Both the position numbers and the translations under genes were made by a program. The notes under the pieces were generated by a model that saw nothing but the letters and a program-made list of their open reading frames with translations, did not search any database and was not told the origin of the DNA. Positions 1 to 10,600 of a stretch of 64,000 bases of DNA are shown here, piece by piece; the first letter of the stretch is position 1; the number at the start of each line of letters is the position of its first letter. Source of the DNA: Branchiostoma floridae (taxonomy: Eukaryota; Chordata; Leptocardii; Amphioxiformes; Branchiostomatidae); the NCBI RefSeq assembly GCF_000003815.2, contig NC_049989.1, positions 4,989,227 to 5,053,226 of the forward strand, in the 5' to 3' direction.

Positions 1-656
1 GTAACAAATTTAAGGAGGTCTTGTAATACCAGCTGTTTTTCTGCATCAGTACACTTGTGAGGTCCGTGCCAGGAGATGGCGATGAAGTTGGACACATTTG
101 GAGTCTTCTCCAGTGCTAGATTGCCGTCAGCTGTATGGCAGTCCAGAAGTGTGACTTCACAAATACAGAGTCGCCCACGATGTTGCATTAGCTTTGGGTA
201 CTTGTCTCCAATCAACATGTACGAGTCTAAGCGTTTCACTCCAAACAGATCACTATTCCAGATGACTCCGGCTTCATTCTTAACTCCTGTGTAGCAAAAC
301 TTCTCCTCGAGCTCGGCGTTTAGCTGAAGGTGCTTTAGAGGATTATCCCACGGACACTCTTGTACAAGTATGATTGAGTTGTACGTCTGTTTATGGAGTT
401 GACTAAGAAGAAGTTTACGCAACTTTGCATTCCCTGCACCCTTGGACCCCTTTTCGTTTCCCTTGAAGTTGACGGAAGCGATACCATATCTGTAGGGATG
501 CCGTCCGTAGTCGGTGATGGAATGTATCATCAAAGTCTCGTTCAGGCTGTCGACATCATCCTCGCTGCTCTTGGTCTGTCTGCCTTGTGAGACAGCCGCT
601 AATGCTTCGTGGGAGATGCGGTCTGCCTGGTAGACTGGATGTGTTTGCAGAGCCAT
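1..656 (-). CDS. Endonuclease/exonuclease/phosphatase-like protein, 5' part (runs off left edge)
   Basis: An open frame runs from ATG at 656 down to base 1 with no stop: 218 codons plus two bases, so the 3' part lies outside the window. The layout resembles the EEP (DNase I-like) fold. SVNFKGN at about residues 61-67 stands where the first-strand Asn motif sits. ILVQECPW at 96-103 has Gln-Glu at 99-100 like the metal-binding QE motif. VIWNSDLF (131-138) and FIAISWHGPHK (191-201) resemble later core strands. The first 55 residues are polar and there is no signal peptide, so a cytosolic or nuclear protein is likely. EEP enzymes cleave phosphodiester bonds with Mg2+, but no substrate can be named here. 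The ATG is the first in frame, with GAAG before it. The family call is by motif only and rests on incomplete motif matches. Confidence 0.6.
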   Translation of the reverse strand, partial: MALQTHPVYQADRISHEALAAVSQGRQTKSSEDDVDSLNETLMIHSITDYGRHPYRYGIASVNFKGNEKGSKGAGNAKLRKLLLSQLHKQTYNSIILVQECPWDNPLKHLQLNAELEEKFCYTGVKNEAGVIWNSDLFGVKRLDSYMLIGDKYPKLMQHRGRLCICEVTLLDCHTADGNLALEKTPNVSNFIAISWHGPHKCTDAEKQLVLQDLLKFV

Positions 657-876
657 CTTCGTACTGGTTTGATAAAGAACTTTATTGTACGACAATTGTA
701 CATGATACAATGTATGGCAAGAACTACTACACAAAGTACAAAATAGAGGTATAGAATAAAGCTTAACAACCTAATTAACATAACAATACGGGCTAACATA
801 ATTCTTTGATATAGTCTTACAATGAAGTAGGCTAATCATTAGTTACGGTATTCTTTCTAATAGATATACTGTGACG
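657..876. other. Upstream region of the EEP-like gene
   Basis: This AT-rich stretch lies between the start codon of the leftward gene and the minisatellite. It should hold that gene's 5' UTR and promoter. I see no CpG-rich segment or clear TATA box. Confidence 0.3.
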
Positions 877-1316
877 CCGGGGAATGCTCCAACGGGGAAT
901 GCCCCATGACGACGGGGACTGCTCCAACGGGGAATGCCCTATTACGATTGGGAATGCTCCAACGGGGAATGCCCTACGACGATGGGGAATGTTCCAACGG
1001 GGAATGCCCTATTACGATTGGGAATGCTCCAACGTGGAATGCCCCATGACGACGGGGAATGCTCCAACGGGGAATGCCCTATTACGATTGGGAATGCTCC
1101 AACGGGGAATGCCCTACGACGATGGGGAATGTTCCAACGGGGAATGCTCCAACGGGGAATGCCCTACGACGATGGGGAATGTTCCAACGGGGAATGCCCC
1201 ATGACGATGGGGAAAATACCAGACGACGGGGAATTCCCATGACGATGGGGAAAATACCAAACGACGGGGAATTCCCATGACGACGGGAATGATCCATGAC
1301 AATGGGGAAAGCTCCA
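877..1316. repeat. 35-bp minisatellite, block 1
   Basis: About nine or ten tandem copies of a roughly 35-bp unit are present. The unit is built from GGGGAATGCTCCAACG and GGGGAATGCCC plus a variable CATGACGAC, TATTACGAT or TACGACGAT spacer. The right end changes to a variant unit with AAAATACCAGACGACGGGG. Because 35 is not a multiple of 3 and the unit lacks stops, several overlapping open frames appear here; they are repeat artefacts, not genes. Confidence 0.9.
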
Positions 1317-1486
1317 GACTGGGTCCGACGAGGTTTAATATGGGGTGGGGTCTTTAATCAACTGGTATGGATAGCGTCCTATTAAACAGAATGTATTTTA
1401 ACCTTATTATTTTGCAAGCGCATCACCCCCGTTGATAATGACGCAATTTTCCAGCGCAAATCACACAAGATACTGGACAATCCCGG

Positions 1487-1760
1487 ACTAGACTCCTTCA
1501 TCAACGAAAATGTAAAGACAAATAATGGAACATGCATAAAACTATAAAATTTGGGGTATGTTCATTGCTTAGATTCATTCCACTTAGGCAAAGACGTGTG
1601 TGAGAGGTTGTTTTTTAATTATTATGGATCATCATGTTTTTTGGAGATATTGCGCGGGAAACACGGTAACCTGACATATGTCAATGAATATCCCCCTTTG
1701 CGCCTTTTTGCGGGCTTTTGCGTAATTTGCTGGGGGAGGGGTATATTCGCGATTTTTTTT
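1487..1760 (+). repeat. Segmental duplication, copy A
   Basis: This segment begins ACTAGACTCCTTCATCAACG and ends in the TATTCGCGATTTTTT tract. It is repeated in the same orientation at 2947-3203. The copies share long exact blocks such as GGAGATATTGCGCGGGAAAC. They differ by substitutions and by a short indel around 1616-1640. Confidence 0.85.
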
Positions 1761-2060
1761 ATTGCGGACAAGTTTTATGCCGGGAAGGGTCTTAATATGT
1801 CGGAGAGGGCATATGCCTGAGAGGTCTTGTGTCCGCCCGCAAAAGTCCTGTGGGCAGATGTCCTACCCACTTTCATACCAAAATTCCGACCAAGTGTGTA
1901 AGGGGTTCCTCCTACCCGTCACTCGTGTAAAGCGGGTGCACGCGTCATGCCCGAACGTGACGGTGTCTCGAAGACCTGCGACTAGCCGAAGCTAGGCACT
2001 CATTTTCACCTGAGTAAAGTCGTGTAAAGTGGCTTCCCAAGGGCAAAAGATCGGTGACAT
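1761..2060. other. No gene seen
   Basis: A moderately GC-rich stretch between repeat blocks. Short open frames occur but none has splice sites or a recognisable protein pattern. Confidence 0.3.
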
Positions 2061-2118
2061 GGCAGGACTCGCACCCGAAACCAGTTGGGCCTGAGCCCAA
2101 CGCGCTATCGCTACGTAC
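2061..2118 (-). repeat. tRNA-derived sequence
   Basis: On the minus strand there is a box-A-like TAGCGATAGCGCGTT, a seven-pair stem GTTGGGC/GCCCAAC around CAG-containing loop bases, and a box-B-like GGTGCGAGTCC. This is the core of a tRNA, probably in a SINE head. The acceptor stem is not intact, so I do not call a functional tRNA. Confidence 0.45.
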
Positions 2119-2379
2119 ATAGTCTATACAATCTACAAGCTATAGAGATACCAACTAAAATGTACACATACCTGGCTCCAAGGTCTCCAGCTAGACTGAT
2201 TATTTCCAATCCAATCTCTAAGATAACCTCAGGTGAGCAATAGCTATCCAATCAGGTGATAATGGCTACTCTCACTAACCAATCTGGGCCTACCTAGGAA
2301 GATAATTTATGTAAGCCCTGCCTCCGAGGGCACTGAGATCTAGTATTGCATCACGTTGCAACATAAAAGTTACACCTAT

Positions 2380-2456
2380 TGTTGACACGGCGGCGATGAT
2401 AACAAATGACAGGAAGACGGGCACGGATTCGATGACTTCGAAGCTTTGTATTGCTT
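2380..2456 (-). pseudogene. Decayed transmembrane exon, copy 1
   Basis: The minus strand reads EVIES followed by VPVFLSFVIIAAVSTI, a hydrophobic segment that ends next to a possible GT donor. It matches the segment at 3628-3732. I find no intact upstream exon, so this is treated as a relic of a receptor-like gene. It could instead be a live exon whose neighbours I cannot see. Confidence 0.35.
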
Positions 2457-2772
2457 GTATGATTCATGAAAGCAAGAGATGACCTTTTACCTGACGCTTT
2501 TCAAACGATTGTGGGAGTGGGGTGCTGTTTTTGCGTTTGAAACTTGAGTTTCATTCACACCGGTATACATCACTATGCAAATGATTTATTTTATCTTGCT
2601 ATTTTGAGACAAAAAAATGTGTATTTGGGGGTCCTACTCCTATGAATTCGTATTTGAAACAGTATAACCTGAAATTTGGATTTAACATGCTTTGGACACA
2701 TACCCACAGGATTTCTTTTACATTTATGACATATATCACATCTGCTTGAAAAATGATTAGTATGAAAATCAA

Positions 2773-2882
2773 TAGGTATGATGGGGAATGCTCCAACGGG
2801 GAATGACGACGAGGAATGCCCCAACGGGGAATACCAATGACAATGGGGAATGCCCCAACGGGGAATGCCCAATAACGACATG
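2773..2882. repeat. 35-bp minisatellite, block 2
   Basis: Three or so copies of the GGGGAATGCTCCAACG / GGGGAATGCCC unit, the same family as block 1. The block precedes duplication copy B much as block 1 precedes copy A, so it was probably copied along with it. Confidence 0.75.
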
Positions 2883-2946
2883 TTACAATGGATATCGGAG
2901 TAGGAGTTACTTGTCCTAAGGAGTGAACTGACCGAGTCGAACTCCT

Positions 2947-3203
2947 ACTAGACTCCTTCATCAACGAAAACTTAAAGACAAATAATGCAACATACATAAA
3001 ACTATACGATTTGAGGTATGTACATTGCTTAATTTTATTCCACTTTGGCGAAGACGTGTGCGGGAGGTTGTTTATCTATCACTATGTTTTTTGGAGATAT
3101 TGCGCGGGAAACACGGTAACCAGACACATGTCAATGAATAGCCTCCTTCGCGCCTTTTTGCGGGCGTTTGCGTAATTTTGGGGGGCATATTCTCGATTTT
3201 TTA
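2947..3203 (+). repeat. Segmental duplication, copy B
   Basis: Direct repeat of 1487-1760, about 1.46 kb downstream. It shares the block GGAGATATTGCGCGGGAAAC, the following CACGGTAACC, and the CGCCTTTTTGCGGGC stretch. Confidence 0.85.
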
Positions 3204-3627
3204 ATTTCATGTGGTTTGCCTCGCATCTGGTCTCACTTGTTGTGCTTGCATCTTGTCTTACAGTTGGCACATGGCTGGAAGCCTCCTTTGTAGCAGCAGC
3301 AGCTGGGCGCAACGTGCCCGGCAAGCTCGGGGTAAGATTTATCGGATCTATAAATCCACTTTATTGTACATTTATGCTCAAACAAGCTAAGTTCAGGTCA
3401 TAGCAATAAGGCACAATTTCATCTACAAAGACTAATATGTGCTGGTATGTACAGCTTCAACTTCTTCTCACTTCTTAAGACAGTTGTAAACATATGGGAA
3501 GAGGTAATCAATAATACAGGATTTATCAAGTTGCATAAGGACTATGCATTTTTCCTTACTATTTATATAGCGAAAATTAGGGAATATGCCAGGCATGCAA
3601 TCGAAGAAGATAATGAGACTGTCTTAC

Positions 3628-3960
3628 CTGTCACGGACACAGCGACGATGACAATGACTGGAACGCGGGTTTTAACTTTGGTTTCATTCTCAATTTGGTT
3701 TCGATGACCTCAGAGCTTTGTGTTGCTAAAGTTGCCTTCGGGCACAAAGTAATGCTCATCGTACTTGAACGAGCTGTAGTTATTTTGTGCACGGAAACTG
3801 TGACAAATGGTAGAAGAATGCGTCAGTTTGTTGGGATTGTATGGCTCTACCTTTTCCCATATCAGTAAAGATTTTTAGGATCGGTGGAACATTGCCAGTG
3901 GAACATACATATCTTCATCGCTATCTCCCGGCACAGACCACACCGTGGGTGTACTGATGG
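3628..3960 (-). pseudogene. Decayed juxtamembrane and transmembrane exon, copy 2
   Basis: The minus strand keeps protein-like runs: YDEHYFVPEGNFSNTKL, then EVIETK, then RVPVIVIVAVSVTG ending exactly at a GTAAG donor (exon end 3628). The runs lie in different frames. A tandem duplication of 17 bp (AAATTGAGAATGAAACC on the minus strand) shifts the frame just before the hydrophobic stretch, and removing one copy restores a continuous EVIET-to-membrane reading. Further upstream, SVPGDSDEDMYVPLAMFHRS also ends in a frame change. I read this as a degraded receptor exon related to copy 1 at 2380-2456. Confidence 0.4.
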
Positions 3961-4331
3961 TGGTATTACAGGAACGCCTTAAGAAACTGACCTAGCAGGG
4001 GCAATCAGGTGCAGGTTTCATCTGGTTGGTGAATCACTACGTAAAATTAATAAGTGTGTTTATTCACAAGGTGATTCACAGGTGAATAGAAAGTGAAAGT
4101 GGGGAAAGAGATTATTCACAACTCAAGTATGGAAACTCTTTAAATATTTCCATTTTATTATTTCACTTGGGTAGAAGTAATACATGTCATTCATTGACCA
4201 TAGAATAGAAAGTCTATGACAAATCTTAGCTAATGACTCCCTATCTGCTTTATTTACACTGGGTAAGACTGAGTGAGGGCATTATTTAGTTTTTCAGCAT
4301 TTTTTTTTCAAACATGAAACGCTTAAGAGAG

Positions 4332-4580
4332 TAAGGGTGCACACTCACTGCACTTACGTCAAGTTTGTATCACTGCAGGGTTCAAAAGATATTCAACGAA
4401 TTTCAGAGATAACGAACAAATTTTCCCACTTTTTGTGTATTTTCTTGTCTTCTAAGTCATACTTATACATATTACGCAATATCAAGATTCTAAAAAATCA
4501 GAGAAAATAACAAAGCAGTGACGCAGTGAACGAACCCCGCAGTTACGCAAGGTTGACACAAGTGCAGTGAGAGTGCACCT
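4332..4580. mobile_element. MITE with about 30-bp inverted termini
   Basis: The left end AAGGGTGCACACTCACTGCA is matched inverted by the right end TGCAGTGAGAGTGCACCTTA. The interior is AT-rich with no open frame. This is the structure of a non-autonomous DNA element. Confidence 0.7.
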
Positions 4581-5559
4581 TAACAGTGTCAATGATTCCA
4601 TTATTACCACACATGTAGTGACTTTTTACATCAATAACTTGCTCAGAAAAGCAACTGATTCTATTAACTGCCATTGTGATGCTGTTGGTGGCATGACGGT
4701 TGCCTTCTATCACAATTGGATGTAGAAAAAGTCAATGTGTAGCTTTTTCATACACAAACTAGACAGCTACTCATACTTAATACAAAACATCACCAGCAAC
4801 ATACATCTCATTAAAAATTGACTGTATGGACTATAAGGGCATACATGTCATAATCAAAAGCTTACATTAAAAAATATTTCATAACGACGCATACATTGTA
4901 TATAGAAGAAGTCAAGTTTATTATATTTACATCATCAAAAATTCACTCCAAGATCCAAGGTTTTAAGGAGTTTGGAGCAAAGTGAGACCATGGAGCGACG
5001 GTGATTTGAAGGCCTAAACAGGAAAGTTCCATAAGCTTCTTAAAAACACCAAACATTAGATAAGTTTCTGTGAACCCTATATTTTGGTGCTTACCTCCAG
5101 TTTAGTTTCCAAATTGAAAACAAATACAATCATGTCAACAAAGACTTGTACTTAAGAAAAGAATCCTGGCTTTGATAACAGTTCAATATATAGAAGGTAT
5201 ATCTTGTATCATAATCCATAGGGTGGAACAAGCATACCACTGAGAATAGGAAAAGTTGAAAGCATGTTTTCTGGAGGGGTACATCCTTCCCTTATATCTA
5301 ACTTCAGTTGAAAAGTGTGCTTTGTCCATAAATCATTTAAAAACAAAAGTGTCACAATAAGATATTCTAATATGATATTCAACCCAACAAATTTGTAAAT
5401 TGCATGTTTCTATATGGTAAGAAAAATAGGATTCAGGAAAATTCATAAACTTGCTGACAGACAACAAACACTCACTCCCATGCTTTGTGAGGTAAACTTC
5501 CCCATAATTGTCACTCATTAAAAGATCATTATTGTTGTGCAGGGAGACTGCAAGTAAAG

Positions 5560-5785
5560 GTGCTAAGGACCCATTCCACTAGACAACCATTGTACTGCAC
5601 TCTCACTGTGACCTAAAACAGATGACTTCATAGGGTATGTCAAACAAAATGTAAAAGTGTGACTGAAAAAGACAACAATCATACAAAGCGTAAACAAATA
5701 TTTTCTATGAAATTCATTCAGTGAAATTTTAGGTTGCAGAGAGAGTATGACGAGAGCGCCATCCTAGTGGAAAGGGGGTATCAAT
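5560..5785. repeat. Imperfect inverted repeat, MITE-like
   Basis: ACCCATTCCACTAGA...GCACTCTCACTGTGACCTAAAA on the left is matched inverted by TTTTAGGTTGCAGAGAGAGT...CCTAGTGGAAAGGGGGT on the right. The arms are roughly 55 bp with several mismatches. Confidence 0.5.
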
Positions 5786-5953
5786 CAGTTACACCTATTG
5801 AAAAGTGAATACTTCTCTAAGAATGCTGGGATGACGATGAAGATTCTTCTCTAAGACATTTGGTAGAACAGGAGCTGCTGTTTGGAATAACCCTTGACCA
5901 ATGCCAAGCGGCCAGCATGTTGGTGACCGGACCAACAACCAGTCAGTAACCAC

Positions 5954-7571
5954 TCAGGACAAAAGTGAGATCAGGGCATCAAAGAACTTGCTTCTGTCTT
6001 CTGACTTCATCTCAATTACTGCAAAAACAAAATCAAAGCGAGTTAAAAACGTTCTATAGATACTTCCTTCATTGCTTAGAATTGACTTCATGTAGAAAGA
6101 CAGTGACATTTGTAGGAGTGGGGTTTTGTATTTTGCCAGATCTAGAGCACACTATCTACATGTACTTAACCCTTTACAATGATGACCCGCCTCAGCGAAG
6201 ACTGAGACCGCAAGGATGATGACAATGGCTTTACTCTTTGACACCAGATATCCGCTAGACAGCTTTGGTCTTACTACCACCACTAGATTATAATACATTA
6301 TACATCACATTATTCAGTCTTACATATATGGGAACTTACTTGAGGTATCAAAGTTGTCGTGCAAGGTTCTCGAGTTGGTCTGAATAGCAGCTTGCTCAAA
6401 AGCACGACCAAAGAAGCTACAGAATGAAACAAAAATGTGGTGAAAAATGAACATGATGACATAAGAATAACTTGACAACATATGAATAATAAACTTGCTT
6501 CAGCAATTTCTAATCTAATCATCTGTCTTAAAACTATTAAGCTAAAAGTTAGTTTTGTTTTTCTAAGTCTACTGGCCATTGACGTATATACATGTGTAAA
6601 TATAATTACAGCAAGTCTGGCAGTATTTCTGTATCAGATTTTCATATTAAATTGTTGAAGACAACAGAAATACAGGACAGCTAGCAGTGACCTCCACAAC
6701 AATGTCAAACAAGCTTCCTGAGGACAGACTATACAGTAGTAGATTTTCAGATTAAGTTGTTGAAGACAAAAGAAAAACAGGACAGTAACAACAATTTTAA
6801 AAAGTTTTATGAGGGCAGACAATAGACTGGTAGAGTCTGCTTACTTCTTGGTTGACTCCTCAGCCTTCGGAGGGATGCCAATGACCAGGGCAGAGCCAGT
6901 CTCTGCGTTCAGGGGTGCTGCCACCACCATGGGCAGCAGTGTACTTCTCCTGCTTCTGGACTGAACAAGGCACAACACTTCAGCTATAGGCAAATCTATT
7001 AACATAAGGACACATTGATTGCCTGAAAGGAGGGCATTGCCATGGACGACAACAAAAAGCTTGGTAGGACAGCACCGCAGAATGAACCTCCCTCAGTCTA
7101 CAGGAAAGACTAACCAAGGCAAGATAAAGACGAGCCTGGATACAGCTGTCTCTCTCGATTATGGAACTTGGTATAATGTCTGAACTTTTTTAATGTTGTA
7201 AAGACTTACTGTGGCCACATATGCCTCCTGCATGAAGTAAGCCAGCATGCCAAGGCAGTTGGGTCTGGAGAAAAACTTCACATCCGGGTGCCCCTGGAAA
7301 GACAAATTTTTAAACATTTATCCACCAATGTGGTAACATGACATTTCCCTCTGGCAATGTCTTAATGAGTAAACTAAAACCTGAAAACCAACAGGATTGG
7401 CAACCATTAGTTACAAAATCAGCAGTAAGATGCTTTGGCTAAATGCTTAGGTGTTGGTTTACACTGCTACCAAAACACACACAGACACAGACATAGACAC
7501 AGACATAGAAGCACACACACAGAGAGACAGACACACTCATACATAGACACACTCAGACACACATAAACACA

Positions 7572-7609
<38 letters not shown>

Positions 7610-7656
7610 TACAGACACATACAGATACATAGACACACTCAGACACACATAGACAA

Positions 7657-7687
<31 letters not shown>

Positions 7688-10600
7688 CAGACACACAGAT
7701 CTAAAGTCCAGTACCTCAGGTATATATGCATACAGGAAGGGCCCAGCTGATATGATCTGCTTCATGTCAATGAAAGAGTGGACAGTCTGCATGATGGTGG
7801 TCAGCTGTCGCTTTGCAAGATCCAGGCCTCGCAACAACTTCTTCACGTTTTGTCTGGAAACACAAATTTCAATTATAGCCACAATATATCATTGAACAAC
7901 TCAAATACATGTATGTTGTATAAAAACTCAATTTATCTATTGCAATATATCTGGATCCTGCATATTGCTAAATAGAGGTCATAAAGTGTTTTTTTGTGTC
8001 ATGTACATGTATTCCCCACTTACTCATTGGGATTTGAGAACAGCTATAATTTTGAACCGTAACTTTCATATTAAAGACATCTATGAAGAAACACATGCAT
8101 AGACATTATACAGGTGCAAATTGAAACTGAGAACAGCTATAACTTTGAATTGAGCACTAACTTTCATACTTTCACACTTTCATAAAGTCTCTATGGTGTA
8201 ACTGATAACACAACCATAGATCAAGCATTATACAGGTGCAAATTGAAATTGTTGTCATTGATATCAGATGAAGAAAAGAACATTGCAAGTAGCAAGTTAC
8301 CTTGACAGACAGTCCAGTGCCTCGAGAAAGTACCCAGTTGCACTTTTTTCTGCCTCCTAAATAAGATACAGCATGGCTGAGGTTAGAATAGTAGACATAA
8401 TCAATATGATACATTATCACACAGGATCGTAAACACCAAAATATTATATTCCTTTCAACAAAATTAAAAAATTTTTTTTTTTACAGTTTTCAGAAAAGTC
8501 CCCAAAAATGTAGTAGTAGGTTCAACCTTGTTCAACCTTGAGCCCATTGACCCCATTAGTCTTAACAACTTCTTGACTGTGACTTACCACACATTCCATC
8601 AGCCCATTGACAGCATACACCACATCAGCAGCACAGAGCTGGAAACAACACAATCAATTGCAGTTCTCAGAGACATTTGCAAATGTTAATGTTGACAAGA
8701 ATTAGAACAGAAGAAACAAGTGGAGATATCTAGTAATGTTTGAACAAGAAATACTTCATATCATTGGTGTAATTAAAGACTTATAATTAGTGCAGAATAT
8801 AGACCATTTACCTTGTTCTTGTAGCCATACTGTGCAATGAAAGACCCAAAGGAGATGTCATCCAAACTGGAAAATAGAAGTATTTGATACCATATCATAT
8901 ATCTACATTGTATATACATATACATTTTCACTAGTTATCATGGTACATGTACTTCAGTTTTTGCTGCTTGGTATACATTCTTGTTTTTCTTTCCTTTCTT
9001 TGTCTTAAAAAAAAAAAAACTTCACAGACAAGCTTAACAAGACAGCTTTTTCAAAATAATACAAACATACATGTGCCACAAAGTATATAATACCATTTCT
9101 CAACACAAAAAGGTCTGGAAGCCTGATATAATAACATGAACTAATTCCTTGCTTACCCATATTTCTCACATGAAGCTGTAAAGAGTCCCTTAAAACTTTC
9201 TTTCAGTCCCATGTCCATGGAGGTGAACTTCTGTTTCACCTGTACAAGAGGCAACCTGTAAGAAACATTTGTCATAGATTGATTATTGGTAAAGAAATAC
9301 TGTCATCAGTGAAGAAAGTTGAGAATGTGTGTAAAGTGAACTTTTTTCTGTTGTAAATGCACATCTTACCCCATGTCAGCCAGAAACTCATGCATCTTTT
9401 GCTGCCCTTTTACAGTCCACATCTTAAACCTGTTGGAAATACATAATGTTATAACAATAAGATGATACAACTGTACATGTACTTCTTCCATTTCTTTCTT
9501 TCCCATGCACACAAGTATCAAAATTATAATTGCATGTCAAAGTTTAATAAAAAGAGCAGCACATTAAGTCATTATTGACAATCAAACATGTGATACGGGT
9601 TCCCCTAGAAATGTTTAAAAGTCAGAGAATGGGAAGCAAGAAATTTGGAACTTACAAAGGAAAGCAATGATGTATTATCTATTCAGCAGGGTTCTCCCCA
9701 GAATTTTTTAGTATAGTGGAGGGGCTGGCAAAAATAACCCAAACCAACGTGCTGCGCTTTCATGAAAATGGGTTCATTTTGCAATGACAGAGGGTGTCAA
9801 ATACTACAAGTATAATATATTGTTGTGATTCCTTTGTTGTAAAGTGGCAAAACGACTATTGTTTGATCATTGCTCATTCACAAGTTTTTGCAGACAATGT
9901 TGACTGGAAAAGTGATGCCACTTGGCACAAAAATCTGTGAATTGTCATTACTTTTAGCAAAACTAACAAAGAAACACACTAAATTTGAAAAATAGTATAG
10001 TGGAGCTGGCTGAGAGTATAGTGGAGGGCCTCCCTTATTCCACTCTCTGGGGAGAACCCTGATTCAGTAATCTACTCTAGTGGATAATCTAACCACATGA
10101 CAAGCCAACAGGCTCCGAGATGACTTACTTGCAGGCTGGGTAGCTTGAATGCTTGAGACTCTCAAATAATGACCAATGTCTGTACAGGGCAAGTTTCAAC
10201 CTGTATTTGAAGTTAAGGCTCAACAAAACAGTATACAGAATATGAAGGTGTGTGAGTACACATCTTACAATTCATTCTCAAAGACATACATTTGTATACA
10301 AAAAGAATTTTCATTTCAGGTGTCCTTTAGGTCTTTGTGTGTTACGCTTCTCATAGTCATACTAGACAAATGTCAAATAAAATAAATGACACTCTCTCGG
10401 CTTGATGTTTTCTGGCAAATTTTGTACATTCGATTCAGTAATTTGTAACATAAAAGTCAAAGGATACTCTTCATCAAAGTAGATCCTCATACAGTCCACT
10501 GACACTGTGTTGTCATCATCTTCATTTCTGTAAACGATTAAAGAAATGAGTAAACATGATATAAAATAATGTCTTTATATTGTGTACAAATTGTACATCT

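Larger units (their letters stand above)
3961..5953. other. Gene-free stretch including the CDC45 3' flank
   Basis: No coding exon is visible on either strand. The part nearest 5953 must contain the CDC45 3' UTR; a minus-strand AATAAA lies at about 4917-4922, but which poly(A) site is used is unknown. Two inverted-repeat elements lie inside (4332-4580 and 5560-5785). Confidence 0.4.

Noticed and set aside
884-1302. Overlapping 60-106 codon frames on both strands in the minisatellite
   Set aside because: The 35-bp unit has no stops in several frames, so the frames follow from the repeat. There is no start context, splice sites or protein-like composition.
7467-7882. Val-Cys-rich frames over the (CA)n tract
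   Set aside because: Pure microsatellite translation. The only true coding part here is CDC45 exon 20 (7715-7853).
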